NCBI GenBank assembly: GCA_023055505.1
Contig: JALIRH010000010.1
Span: 7,098,001-7,162,000, forward strand
From: Callipepla californica brunnescens
Lineage: Eukaryota > Chordata > Aves > Galliformes > Odontophoridae
Length of the DNA stretch: 64,000 bases
Reading direction: 5' to 3'
Positions 11,708 to 24,973 of the stretch are shown one piece after another. Made by a program: the position numbers and the translations under genes. Below the pieces are notes generated by a model, which saw only the letters and a list, made by a program, of their open reading frames with translations, ran no database searches and was not told the DNA's origin. The first letter of the stretch is position 1, and every line of letters begins with the position of its first letter.

Positions 11708-14700
11708 TCTTTTCATAAGAACTTTTGATAAGCATTTTTAAATGTGTAAATAAAAGGACAGCACATTAAAAAAAAAATTAAAGTCACTACTTTATCAACA
11801 ACATAAATGGTAGACTTGTTATTTCATAAAACAGAAGAATCTGTAATGCTGGAGTTGAAGTTGGACAGGATCCTACAAATTAATAAACCCATGGCTGGTA
11901 GAAGAACCACTGATTCACAAACTATGTGATTCACATCTCTGTCTGCTGTTAAACATGGAGGAGCTGTAAGCAGCTGGAAGGAAAACAGACTTTTATTTGT
12001 GCTGACCAGTCCAGCAGATTATCTTTAGCTATCATAAAAAAAAAGAAATTTAAACCACATTAGCATAAGCAAGACAAAATATTGCTATTTTCACAGTCTG
12101 AACTTCTTCCCATTTCCAAAAAAGACTGTTAAATAGCAAAGGCAAAGAGCTGACGAAGAGTTAAACAGAACTAAAAGATGGCAATATTCAGACACATATG
12201 CTTATATATATTCAGCTCAAACCATCTGCTGTTCATATGTAGAAGCTGCTAAATATGATATTGCGTCACAGCTGAAATTCATGCAGGCAGGAAATCAACT
12301 GTTTAAGATCAACGCGTTAGAAGAGGGTCAAGCTGTATAACAAATAAGGAAAAACTAATCCACAGCATATTTAAGAATTTAAGGCCACAGAAAGATGTCA
12401 GATGGCTTTGTCAGTTAACTACCAATCACTGAATGGTCATTACTTATCTACAGATAAAGAGATAAATACGTTCAGGCAAACTCTAGGTGACTAACTACCA
12501 TCCACAGCAGCAACTCAGGGAAAATACGATTAATTAAGGGCACTGTACATGCAGTAAGGAATGAGGGAAAAATGTGAGAGAAACAACTTACAGACACCAA
12601 GGATTGCTCTGACAACAGTTAAGGATTCTTTGGAGATTGAAGAGAGATGGCTCTTCTTGGATAAGAATGCAATTTCAATTGCAAAGAGAAGAGATGATAG
12701 GAACTGTTACTAATTTTATAAATATTGTATTTACTGGCATGTCCCTAACTTTTCTGAGAGAAGGATCAGTGTATATTTTTATTCTAAAATTATCTTTTCA
12801 GTCAAGATTTAAGACTTAATCTGATAGCAGAAGAACTATGTAACTCCATTTCATCTAACAGATGAGAACACAAATTAGTTCAACTGCCTTGCAAAATATT
12901 TTTAATTTCTTTCTTCTGTAACTTGGAAGTGATTGGAGGACAATATAGATTGTCTGTGCCACCACTGTTGGTCTTTGAAGCATGACCAGTTTTCTCACAC
13001 TGACAGAAAGCTCAGATGCTACACTGACCCTTAGGAGACAACATGTCCATATAAGATGGAAATTTTCAATGTATCTTGACTCCATGGAACAGTGTTCTTG
13101 TGTTTTCTGAAGGCATGAAAATGCTGAATAAAGCTGAGTATTTCTGGCAGATGAGAGCTGCAAAGGAAAAATAATATATAATGGTATATTAAACAGTGCT
13201 GAGTGATATAAAATATCCCTCTGTGATTCAGAAAATAAATGCAGATAGTTACTCTGGCTTACACTATGACAATCGCAGATACACAGTATTCTGCTCTAAT
13301 ACAGGCAAAAAAAGTCTGAGTACCAGTACCAGAAGGAGGAAGGAGTTATATATAATTGAATGTTTACTATGAAAATGTAAATTTGTCCTTCTCTGCGTTA
13401 ACTACCATGCCAACTCTTACAAAATTAGGTATATGCCGAAACCATTCCAAGGGTACATTTTAGTTTCACACCCACAGAGCTCTAGGGAACTAGAATGAGC
13501 TCTGCCTTGAGAAAAGAAATATTCATCAGAGGAAATGAGTCCAAAGCATTCTAGCTGCAAACTGGGACAGAGCCCGGCTGTACACTGGACTGGAGCTCGG
13601 GTGGTAACACTTTGTTTATAACTGGAAAACAATAGAGCAATACTGGCTCTTCATGAGGGTGGAAGACATAGGCAGCAACAAAACAAAAAAAGTATATATA
13701 AAGGCTGCACTTTGTTTCAGCCAATAGGTTAGGATTAGTTGGATGGATGCAGTGTAAAAGCCCTCTAGCAAAGTATGACGTTCCTACCTTAATTTAACCT
13801 TGTAAAGTATTTCATCAAGACATAACCCATGTGACATTTCTGTAGGGACAGATCTGAAGATAATAGTCTTGCAAAAAATTATTCCTTAAGTGTTACCCAC
13901 TTTCTCAGCATTTCTGAATACCAGCAGCACTGTTTATCAGTCATAGGTCTGCCTGATCAAATATGTCTCCACACAAAAGTTTTATCGAATAATACACTGT
14001 TAACTGAATACACAATTCCAGTAATATATTGCTATTAGAGCTGCTACAGAATGCTACAGCAGAGACATTACAAAGTTCATATATTCCAGTTTATGAATAT
14101 GTAATTACAAAATAGTCTGTAATAATTTTTTACAAAGTACATATGTCAGATAGTGACATAGCAAAATAATTATTAAAAATCTGCTAAATTTTATTTATAG
14201 ATGTATAGATTATATTAACTATGATAAAATATTCATTTAAGTGTTTATTAGATTTTTTAAAAATCTCATAACTTTTATGCAACATTACTTCAGACTACAT
14301 GATACTGTTTAGTATTTTTTATATTTAGAAATGATTCAAAAGATGCAAAGTAAACTGAATGCTCTGGATCCCATAGAAATCAGTGAGCTGTTAATTTAGA
14401 CTGAGCAAGCAACACAGGCTCTGATTTTCTAACTTTTACATTTCTACTACTAGATGCAGTAGTAGATATTACTCAATACTTTATGCCATCTTTTCAACAG
14501 TGAGTGTATTCTGCAAGTGTAGTTCAGATAGAAAAAAAAAAAAGGAAACAGAGCTTTTTTTCTTTCCAAAGAACAATTCTGTTTTAGGGGGCAGCATATA
14601 GTGATCTCTGTCTTCTGACTGTGGTTTCAGATTTTATTTACATTGCATTTACAAGACATAAATACACACTCCCAACAAGTCAGGCAGGTGAAAATAAAAA

Positions 14701-15439
14701 TAAGTTTTCTTGCATACCGATATCTATTTGTGAGCCTACAGTACTCACAGGCTTGCAAAGCTCAAGGCCTCCTTTTTTAGAAAGGCATTACAGGAAGAAT
14801 TCAATTGCAGCCTTAAGTTCCGCATCTATAATGTCACTGACATGAATAGGGTTCCAGTCTTTGCCAAAGCTCGGCATAGGTTACCATTTCATATAGCAGT
14901 TATGGTGGACAAGAAAGTACTCTAAATTGTAACAGCACAGATACAGTGATATGAACTGAGCTTTGCAGCTATCATTAAAGTAAACAAATGACATAACTTG
15001 TTAAAACTAGAATGTTCCATCTGGGGGCAACATATGGGAATTTAGCTTTATCGAGTGGAAGTTGAGCCACTGAAGACCCTGCCAATCAACCACAGCTTGA
15101 AATCCTCTAAACAAAGCTAACTTATTATGCTTCCCATCACTATCACAAAGGTTAGTGGGCAGAATAAAAACAGACTGCTCGCTACCATTAAAGAAAACAT
15201 CCTCTCTCTGCCCGGGGTTAAGTAGCTGTTTCCATGCCACTTCCTGGCAGGCATTCTTTGCAACACCTGATTGCTCAACAACTATCACTACACGTTTCCT
15301 GAATACCTACAGTATGAGGACATTTTCCTGAACCTTAAGATAGGATTTAGTTATAGATAATTATTCCTGAACAGAATTATATTCTTTTACATAACGCTCC
15401 TCGAGCCTTCATGAGACTTACTTCAATGTTTCACAGAAA

Positions 15440-15538
15440 AATCATGGAATCACAGAATGGCTTGGGTTGAAAGGGACCTTAAAGATCATCTAGTTCCAAC
15501 ATCTGCAATGGGCAGGGATGCTAGCCAATAGATCAGCG
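15440..15538 (-). mobile_element. CR1 LINE 3'-end fragment, antisense
   Basis: About 100 bp reads as the reverse complement of the CR1 3' end. It begins with atcatggaatcacagaatgg and continues with cttgggttgaaagggacc and atcatctagttccaac. It resembles the younger chicken CR1 subfamilies closely, so it is probably a fairly recent, strongly 5'-truncated insertion. It lies about 420 bp upstream of another CR1 fragment in the opposite orientation. Confidence 0.85.
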
Positions 15539-15957
15539 TTTTATGACTTGAGTAAAATTTTGATTTCACCTCAAAAATCTAAGCAGATTATGTGAGACAC
15601 TGTTAAATGTGTCTTTTACTATAAAAGTTAACTCAACTGCTAAAATGACCCTCACATTCTTCTGAAGTGTGTCATTACCAGGTGAGTGATAACTACAGAG
15701 GTAAAAGTAAACCCACTGAGCCAGCCAGAACTTTGCTAGACTTGCACAAGAGGATGCATCTACACAGTCCCTATTGTGTGAATGACCTTTGCCTTCATTC
15801 TGCTTTATATGGGTATAATAGTCACCCTCGCCAAGCAATTCAAGATATTGTATATCTCATGCAGTCTCATGCTACGCCTCTTCAGACATAAGTGAAGTTC
15901 ACATGATTTCTATTGTCATAACTGAGAGAATAGTATCCCACTAACAGTTAAACTGGG

Positions 15958-16414
15958 ATCAGGACTTGAAAGAGTACAGCGAAGGGCTACAAAGATGATA
16001 GAGGGCATGGAACACCTCCCTTATGAGGAGAGGCTGAGAGATGTGGATCTGTTCAGACTTGAAAAGACTCTGAGAGGATCTGATCCATGGCTATAAATAT
16101 CTAAGGTGCAGGAGGCAAAGGGACGAAGCCTGGACTCTTCTCAGCAGTGTGTGGTGATAGGACAAGGGGAAATGGCCACAAACTGATGCATAGAAGTTCT
16201 GCACAAATGTGTGTGGGAACTTCTTCACAGTGAGGGTGACGGAGCACTGGCACAGGCTGCACAGAGAGGTGGTGGAGTTTCCTTCTCTGGAGACATTCAA
16301 GACCTGCCTGGATGCCTACCTGTGCAACCTGGGCTAGAAAGCTGCTTTGGCAGGTGGGTTGGACTTGATGATCTGTAGAGGTCCCTTCTAACCCCTACAA
16401 TTCTGTGATTCTGT
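15958..16414 (+). mobile_element. CR1 LINE 3' fragment, the longest in the window
   Basis: About 457 bp covers the last part of the CR1 ORF2 region and the 3' end. Landmarks are gggctacaaagatgatagag, tatgaggagaggctgagaga, gataggacaaggggaaatgg and cagagaggtggtggagtttc, ending ggtcccttctaacccctaca, then attctgtgattctgt, the CR1 terminal repeat. The reading frame is broken. The antisense open frame at 16091-16300 is a by-product of this repeat. Confidence 0.92.
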
Positions 16415-19400
16415 CACAAGTAGAAAAAGGAAAAATTGGCATGAAGAAATAAAAGGCGTAAGATAAACAATCTGACAATTAAAAATTTGCCATTAAAAGG
16501 GAAAATTACTATTTTTAAATAGTATTTAACAGCAAGTGAACATCAGCAACTGTTTGAGTAAGGATTTTACTACATGCTTTCTAAAAGATTTAAGAAAACC
16601 TCAAGGGTAAATAATTTTCTTTTCAAATTCTTTAGAGAGGAATAGCCATGGAGATATTGCTATGTTCTACTGTACCACTTCCCACATACTTCCCTAGCAA
16701 AGTTTTATGCTACAAAATGCTTCATTAAGGTAATGATAATTTGCAACAGTAAATTCCAGCAAAATAAAGCATAAAAATTGAGAGTAAGCTAACATGATTC
16801 CTGGATGGACTCCTAGTTGGATGTGAACTGATTTTCATTCTTATTTTTCAGACACACTTTAATCTTGGTTAATGTTTACACATTTTTAAGTAACAGATTT
16901 TGGCAGGGAGGAGGTGAATTTCCTTTCTTTCCCACTGACTTTGAGAGACATCACAGTCTGGAATGATAGCTAGATTTTGCTTTGAGCTTGAAAACTGCTG
17001 GCTTGCAGTACACATACTGTCCCTGCTTATATTCTCATAACAGATTATGTTCTGCTTCCATCACCCCTACAGTTCCCTTACCAGTTACAGTTCAGTGAAG
17101 TTAGCCTCTGGATGCCAAAAGGCAACACAGGGTTGAGAGAGAACTTCAGAAGTACACTGCAGTAATAGCAAAAGATTAGCATAGAGTTCACAACAAGCCT
17201 GAACACAGGAACAAGAACACTGCACAACTTGAAAAGTAAATAGACAAGGTGTACTCATAGAAGTGCTCCTTCCAAAGGGTATACACTCATTCTAGAGTCA
17301 TACAGCAATACAGTGAAGTCCTTCTGTCTTCAGAGCTGCCAAATAATAGAGAATTAACCTGAGAATCTTACAGTCAGAGTATTTTCTCTCCTATGAAAAC
17401 TGTTTCCCTAAGTGAGGGAATTTGTATACATTATTTAGGACTCTACAGTACAGGTACAATCTACTACATCTAGCATTTTGTAGCTAGTCTCAGCTACAGA
17501 GGCACAAAAACATAGCGCATCAGTGAAACAGGAGTGAAAACAACCTGAAGTGTTTTGGATGTGAGAAATTTAATGGACAGTTTTGACTGTTGACTAAAAC
17601 ATTCGTAACTGATGTTTCCCTATCAAGAAGAAATGAAAAAAAAACATCTTTAGCTTCATATAAAAATCAATGAAGATGGTATTGCTTTCATTTTCTCAGC
17701 TGTCAGAAGTTTTGTTCTGAAACAGTTCTACAGTGTTTTACCAGTCCTAAGAGTTACTCACCTATAAGCTATAATGGGAGATGCAACATGCCCAGAGAAC
17801 GCAGCAAATACAAGGAAAGCATACTATAAATGAGCTACAATTCATACCTGAAATTGTGGCATTTTAATATTTCCCATTTGAAAGATTAAATTGTCTCACA
17901 CACAAAAATAATTATACAAACCATCATATTTACTTCTTTCATTTCTCTGTCTTTCCAAGAAAAAGCCAAAATTTCTCCACAAGTAATTTTATGGAAATTT
18001 GACATCAGTTAAAACTCTCCCAGGAGGGCACTTCTGTAATACATTTTCAACCAGTCCTTAGCTCAATTAAGAATCACAACAGTGAGATGCTAAGCAAACA
18101 TGAAATAGGTTTTAAAAATGCGCAGTGTGGGTCCAAAATCATCTCTCACATTTGTGCACATTAAGAGCAACTCATTCAAGATCAATGTTAGTGAAAAGAA
18201 TATCAACTTTATCTCATGGACATTGAAATTCATTTCAAAAGACCTTGAAGTGAATTCAATTTTCTGCAGCATAGAGGGTAGCAGACTTGTTTTGATATCT
18301 CCTTGCCCAGGGGCACAGAGATGGATCTGCTTCTAAGTTAAGGGAGCTCTACAGTTTCCTTCTGCCCAGATTTAATGGGATATATGAAATCTCCTGTAAA
18401 GATAAAAAAAATAGTCAGAGCTAGAATATAGGCCTGTATGCTGCAGTTTGGGTACTAAGATGCTTAATAAGACAATGAAATTTGAGGCGGATCTAGCTCT
18501 GTGCCTCATAGGATTCCAGTGTTGCAACAAAGAGATACCTTTCAGCTACATTTATCTGCCTCTCCCAGAGTCAATCTCCAATACAACTAGAAAGGAAGTA
18601 AGAGTGGAGGACTCCTAAGAAGGTTTTTTGCAAAGTAGAATAAACATCAGGGCAGAGTTAAGGCTTGATGTCAAACCACATGCTTGTTTGGATTGATTTT
18701 TTTCCTGAATATTTATTCCAAGTCTTACTTGATTTCTTTACTTAGTAGGGAATTAGTAAATATCTCAGTTCTTCTCTACCATCATTTCAGATATCTACAT
18801 TAAGCATAATATTATTAAAGCATACTATACTAATATACATATTATAACTACAGTATCCAAACAATATAAAGATAGATATAGTAATATGCAAAGTACACAT
18901 TACTGATAATATTCAGCAGTATGCTTAAGTCAATGGGACTTCACAGAGACTAAAATATTGTCATCTACTTAAGTGTTCAGCTGAATCTCAGCCAATGGGC
19001 TTATTTTACTCTTCACGTTTTTGTTTTTTTTTTCATTTTGACCTTTATTCACAATACATTTTGCCCTTCTTGTTATATTTATAACATGTTCTTTGCCATG
19101 CTTGCAAAGGAGATTACCACAGATTTAACTACTGCAATTAGAAAAGGATGAGCTTGCAATGGTATGCAGCACTTACACTCCACAGAAAATGCATAGCCTA
19201 TATATTAAAAAAAAAAGTCTTCGAATAAATGAGGTATTTTAAAATGCGTGGCATGAACATCAGAAATAACTTGAATAAAACACAGTTTTAATAATAAAAT
19301 TTCCCAGAGTAAAGTTAACCATCATATAAAATCTGTCAGTCTTTCACAAAAACAGTACATTTATGTACCTGAAAGTGGAGCTGTGGTGTGGTCATTCATT

Positions 19401-19857
19401 TTCCCATCTACCATACTTTTCTGTTATTATGAAGAAGCAAAGTTTTGAGTGTCACTCTTTGCACTTATATTTCTTATGTTTTTTTGTTGTTTTTTTTTCC
19501 TATTCATTTTTAGTCCTCTTATCAGTTCTGCATATTGTGAAGTAATTACTGGAAAAATCATATAAGGTATTCAAGTATTGCCTAAAATGACCAGTTTTCC
19601 ATAAAAGCTTCTACAGTCTGCAGAGAAACAATTAACTCTGAACAGCTCAGGTTTCATCTCCACTCTGTTACCAGAAATGCCCATTTGTCTTGTTTTAGTA
19701 AATAACTGTCAGATTCTACCCAGTACTCCCATAAAATTACAGATTTGGTGTAAAATGGCCAATATACAAATTAAAGCTAAATAATATAAGCTTGATCAGA
19801 TTATAAACAACTCAGTTTTGTGATGAACGTTGATGATGCAGTCTCGTGTCCAGAACA

Positions 19858-19896
19858 CACCTACCTATCTATCTATACCTACCTATGTTTCTACCT
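19858..19896 (+). repeat. (CTAC/CTAT)n tetranucleotide-like tract
   Basis: Imperfect ctac and ctat units are interspersed with short spacers. Confidence 0.65.
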
Positions 19897-21243
19897 ACAT
19901 GCATGTGTGCTATATATATTTTCTGAATGTATAAATTCAAGAAATTGCACAGCCAAGACATTAAAGCACTTCAAATTGCTAAGCATCAATTTACATGAAT
20001 CAACTAGCTATGTATAAATCACACTTCAATTTTTCTTACAAAGCTCCACAGGAGCAACAAATCTAAAATGAGATGTTTGGGTAGCACTAATAAGATACAT
20101 ATTACTCAGTTGCTGAGGGTCATCAATTTAGAAAGCTGAATGATAATCAATGCCTAGAGTTATTAAGCTTCAAAATCAACAAAGACTGACTACAGCAAAT
20201 AGACTATTATGAGAGAAACACACTTTGACATATCTGACAGGGTTCTGCTAAAGGATATTTTCAAGACTGGATATGTGATGACTTAACATCAACCCTTTTT
20301 ATTCTTGATTATTAGCCAGAGTTTCATTGCAGCTCAAGCCATTACAGCAGATTATCAGCAGAGTTCATTTCCCATATAGATACCTAAATAATGAAAGCTG
20401 TCTAAACTAGCTTAGTGAACATGCAGTTTGACAGAGTGGGCTGTGGCTGTGAACACTGTATTATTTTGTATTATGAATTCCATTTTGTACTATGTCTGAA
20501 GCAGGTTATGTCTCAAACAGATTATTGTAATGCATTTTAAGCAGATACTCAAGAAAGACATACGGATTTTTACAGGAAGTTGAAAATCCAAGATGTCAAA
20601 TAAGGCCTTACAATCAGAACCTAGTTCACCGAAGCATTAAGTTTTTCTGGAAAAAGTTAATTGGTGGGGTGAATACACCAGAGCCTCCAAGAAGAGCACT
20701 TGAGCATGAGCACAATCCCTCTGAAAGCAACAACCAGATTTTAACCTTCTAGGAAACATGAGGAAACATCTTTCGGGATGTCAGTTTGCAAAAAGTTTTA
20801 ATTGTTCTTTAAGTGATTTTGTTTTAGAAATTCATCTACACATTTCTTCCTTCCCTACATTGTCCTCAAGTGTAAACCAGAAGCCAAAAGTGGCAGTACA
20901 TATTGTATAGTAAGATTTGCACAGAGAATGCTAAGGGAGCCTAATAGGAACTCTGATGAAGGATGCAAGCATGATAGAGCTCCTCAGGGTGGGACGGAAC
21001 CTGAGTCACTGGATGGAGGGTCTGCAGTGACTTTTGGATCACTCATTTTGCTGAAGTGGATTGAGTCTGGATGTCAGCTCTCTAGACTCAGAGCTAGATG
21101 CCACCCAAAAGCAGTTGATAACAGAAGAACAATATTATTAAGCTTTTTAGTCAACAATTGTGATCACTTGATAAACAAAGCTGATAAAATAAAACAAAAC
21201 ACTGACTTGCTCACTCCATGGAATTACTTACCATCTTTCTAGC

Positions 21244-21300
21244 ATAAAATAAAATAAAATAAAATAAAATAAAATAAAATAAAATAAAATAAAATAAAAT
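21244..21300 (+). repeat. (TAAAA)n pentanucleotide microsatellite
   Basis: There are eleven essentially perfect copies of a TAAAA unit. This is a probable length-polymorphic microsatellite. It creates the artificial antisense frame (FILFY repeats) at 21228-21410. Confidence 0.97.
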
Positions 21301-21949
21301 CCCAAAGATGTTCTTAATTGCCTAAAGCGAATTGGGCAAATATTTTCTCTCCAATTCATTGTAAACGGGAAGGTTACAGCACACACACATCCACACAGAC
21401 AGGAAGCCACACAAAGTATTAAGTAAGCATTCAGTCCTCAGCTATGTCCTAGGGCAAGTGTCCAGTGACTTGTGGGAGGGCATCATGCCAACCTAACAGA
21501 TGGACACACATATGGGTAGTCAGTACATCATGTGAAGCCATCAAGTATAGATACTAAGGGCATGATTCCAACCTAAGAACATGAGATTTCTGTGAAGGTT
21601 AAGGGGATGTTAAGCTGGCTTTACTTTCAAAAATAAAGAATAAATTACAATTCAATGTTGGGTTATGCTCTTTGTTAATCAGGTAAAGTTGTTAGTAGAC
21701 AAAGAGGTTTTTTGTTTTGTTTGTGTGTTTTTTGTTTTTTTTTTTTTGTAACAGAATGATTACAAGGTAAAGTTTTAACATTTCACAAAGCATATGTCAT
21801 TCTAACAAATAAGTATTATTTGGGGGGCAGATCTAGTTAATGATAATGATTTTGCACTGGCAGGGCTTTGACCCTGCATCACCATCTGGTCCTTGAGTTT
21901 TCCCAGCAGGAGACAGGAAACAGATATTTTAGCAGTGAATGCAGCCAAA

Positions 21950-21998
21950 TGCATCCTTCAGCATCCATTACAGGAAGGGGCAGAGTTGGGAACCACTG
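21950..21998 (+). mobile_element. Possible hAT-Charlie terminal inverted repeat (one end only)
   Basis: The sequence gttgggaaccactg at 21985-21998 is the exact reverse complement of CAGTGGTTCCCAAC, the common terminus of hAT-Charlie DNA transposons, and is preceded by a G-rich run as in those elements. No matching opposite end was found upstream, so this is at most a decayed fragment. Confidence 0.3.
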
Positions 21999-22381
21999 CC
22001 CTTTCCTGATAAGAATGGAGGAGCAGCACCTCCACACAACTTGGCCTGGAGAGCATTGCTGATGCACATCCTACAGCCTTCTGCTGCTGTGTCCATCAGC
22101 AGAGAGAAAAGGAGGTTAGGATCCATACCTTGTGAATTTAATTCACTGCTACAGAACCATTACCCAAGAATGGGCCAAAGTCTGCTGCTGAAATGTGACT
22201 CTTTCCATTATTATAGGAAGATCACAGGAATCTAACCAGATAATGGATTTACAAGCTGACTAGATAGAGTACATGAAACTATTCCCAAGGAGAGGCCAGT
22301 ATCTTTATTTGCAGAGCAATGTGCATCCACAGCAATTCTGGGCCAGGAAGCACTCAATTCCTGTTGAATTCAGGCATTTGG

Positions 22382-22401
22382 AAAAAAAAAAAAAAAAAAA
22401 A
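22382..22401 (+). repeat. Poly-A tract (A20)
   Basis: This is an uninterrupted run of twenty A. No recognisable retroposed gene lies upstream. Confidence 0.9.
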
Positions 22402-22759
22402 CATTAAAAATTTATGAAAATAAATAACATATAGGATATGCCAAAAAAAACTTGTCTGCTTCTTTCAGATTGATCTAAAAACATGGAGAGATGGTTCTGA
22501 TGGCTCATTCTAAAGGCTACAGCTTGAATTATCTGCTTTCAGCTTCCATACGTTTAGGTTCTTCATGCTAGATTGGACTTCTTAACGTTCTGTACACTTT
22601 CCATGAAATAACTGGTTGTAATATAAGCCACTCTGCAAACTACTTTTTATTTAATAACAAAGCCTTACATCTTTAAGATTCACACCAAAAGAATTTTCTG
22701 AAGACTATTGCTTCTCTGCTTTTTTTTTAAGCCCTCTTCAATTTTTCAATGTTCTTTAA

Positions 22760-23240
22760 GAATTCAGATGCCTGAAAATGTATTTAGTATTCCAGTTTTG
22801 TTCTCCACAATGCTATGTTCATAAGGAAAGTTTGACTTCTTACCCTGTTTATGCAGGTCATTTCTACATATTATCCTAAAATTTCTCCTGTGAAATTCCA
22901 TTTCAGAACATTGGTACCATTTTTTCAGTTTGACCTATGTTCCCTGGTTCTGTAACTGCATGATTACATTTACCATTTTAGAATGCATTTGTTTGCATTT
23001 AATATTCTACCTCCAGAATAATACAAATTCTTTTATTTTGCATCATTATTACCATGCCACTAATCCCTTCACATTCATACATTTCAGAGAAGTGATTTTA
23101 TTGTTTCCACAGATATTTTCAAAGCACGTGAATGCCACTGTGATCATCTGTGTGGAATTTTACTAGAAAGTCTGGTACTGAACTGTGATCTTCCACTAAT
23201 GTCTTTTTGGAATCTGTCAATTTGTAACCTGGACAATGAA
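22760..23240 (-). mobile_element. Possible ancient CR1/L3-type LINE fragment, antisense
   Basis: A T/C-rich stretch includes segments resembling the antisense ORF2 end of old amniote CR1/L3 elements, such as ctcctgtgaaattccatttc, cattttttcagtttgacct and ggaatctgtcaatttgtaac. Decay is heavy and the boundaries are arbitrary. Confidence 0.25.
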
Positions 23241-23439
23241 TTTTGTTTATAACACTGTTATTTAATTACAATATTATATAGCAATCAGCAAAATCCATTA
23301 CAGAAAGCACATTTGTGATGGGTATTTGGTTGCTACTCTGTGAAAAGATCATAACCATAAAATCAGATTCCTTGTCCATTAATACTGTCTGTATTACCAC
23401 ACTAAGTGACTTTACGTTTCTATCAGGTATTCTTCACTG

Positions 23440-23590
23440 CATTAATCTAACATCACATTTCATTATTTTTCTTAGAAGTTATGTCAGGCTCACTGCCACA
23501 CAGTCATTCCAAACAATATATCCCTTTTATAAATGCTGGCACAGTATTAGTATTATTCTAACCTCCTGGAATTGACCCAGCAAGATATGA
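23440..23590 (-). mobile_element. Possible ancient CR1/L3 LINE reverse-transcriptase fragment, antisense
   Basis: The order of short words agrees with the antisense reverse-transcriptase segment of CR1/L3 elements: ttagaagttatgtcaggctc actgcc..., cttttataaatgctggcaca, ..., ctaacctcctggaattgacc cag. It may belong to the same old insertion as 22760-23240. Confirmation needs a repeat-profile search. Confidence 0.35.
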
Positions 23591-24903
23591 GGTTACAGGT
23601 GTAGACTGCTCAACTGACACCTAGAACTGAATCAAATTTGCAGGTGTTATGAATCTATCAAATAATTGACACAAATCATAACTAAAATGCAAAGATAAAA
23701 CTTCATTATAGAAAATAGTCTGACTCCTCAAAAATAGAAAATAAGTATTTCTTAATGCATTTATCTCCTTGCAGCAAAGTTATCTATGCATAATCATTAA
23801 TAATTTTACAGCAACTGTCACTATTTGAATTTTTAGGCTTTCACTACTATTGGAATTTTCTCTTGTTTAATCAGATACTTGCTCCTTAGGCTTTCTTGTG
23901 TTATCACATTCCTCTGTCAGCATTTTGTATATCACATTGCATTCTCCACAAATGTTTATTTACATTCTTCATTGTCTGTTCACTATGTAGGCTTGCTATT
24001 TCCTAATTGCTACCTTTGCTTTTGCACTGAAACCAAATGGGGTTGAAGCTAAGATTTTAAGTATATTTTAATTACTCCTATTTTGTAAAATAACATCTTC
24101 ATTAAGAATTCCAGATATTCATTCACATATTTGTCTGATTCCTCCTCCCGATTATTTCCACTTAGTTTTCTCAACCATAGAAAGCTACCCATTTAGAAAA
24201 AACAACATTTTACTATGTGAGATCATTCTTCGTTTGTCTACATTGACTGCAGTCAGGTCATGAAAACCCTTAAGGCAATCATGAACTTCTAGTCCAGTAA
24301 GCTATTCATATTTATTAATTCTAATGAGATCCTACATTAAAAGTACATCTTGTTGAGTCTGGTGTCTTTCCATTAGAAAACAGTTTTATTCTTTGTATTT
24401 TAAATAATATTTCAGTAGTGTGAAACCTCCAGTACACAGAGCTCCCACCATATTTTTTAATATGAAATCAAAATTCCATCAAGAACTCCAGAATACCAGG
24501 TCATCCCTTTGACTAGCAAATCTGTTTTAGCTGACCTCTTTACCCTGAGGTTATATCCCATTATTTTACAATTTCAGTAGCTTGACTACGGCCATTACTT
24601 TTCAGGACTGGCTTTCCCATTCTGAAGATTTCTAGATCATCTGTTTTGTTACTAAGACATCATGATTACAACAAGAATCTGTTATTTTGTGAGAAACCTC
24701 TGTATTCGTAGAATGCTACTCCTTACCCTTGGCCAATGACACCAGGTGCACATTGCACGTGTGAAAGCTTGCAGCAATAACAGGGTTTTTCTTTCACCTC
24801 AGGACACCTGATGTTGATCTCTGTTTTGCTGTATCACCCTTTGTACCACTTGTACCTTGGTCATTTAATGTCTTCTTTTTGATTCCTATTAACAATCTGG
24901 CAC

Positions 24904-24973
24904 GATTTTGTGGTTTTTGTCATGCTGTTGATATTCCACATCATATCAACAACACAACAAAAACCACAAAACC
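24904..24973 (-). other. Long inverted repeat: 31-bp arms with an 8-base loop
   Basis: The left arm (24904-24934) and the reverse complement of the right arm (24943-24973) agree at 27 of 31 positions. All four differences are transitions. In a minus-strand RNA each becomes a G-U pair, giving an unbroken 31-pair stem with an 8-nt loop; a plus-strand RNA would have A-C mismatches instead. Pairing continues three bases outward (24901-24903 with 24974-24976). The origin is unknown. It could be a small RNA precursor, a minimal inverted-repeat element or a replication-slippage product. Confidence 0.6.

Larger units (their letters stand above)
11171..21243 (+). other. KCNH7: KCNH7 intron 2 (part) between the mariner and the (TAAAA)n repeat
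   Basis: Unique AT-rich sequence holds two CR1 fragments in opposite orientation (15440-15538 and 15958-16414). A small perfect 8-bp hairpin (ctactact/agtagtag) lies near 14444. No coding exon was seen. The frames at 12855-13163 and 20928-21242 (about 100 codons each) match nothing I know. Confidence 0.78.

Noticed and set aside
21228..21410. Antisense frame with FILFY repeats
   Set aside because: It is an artefact of the (TAAAA)n microsatellite.
22382..22401. Poly-A run as the tail of a processed pseudogene
   Set aside because: The sequence upstream shows no recognisable coding or gene-like content and no target-site duplication was seen.
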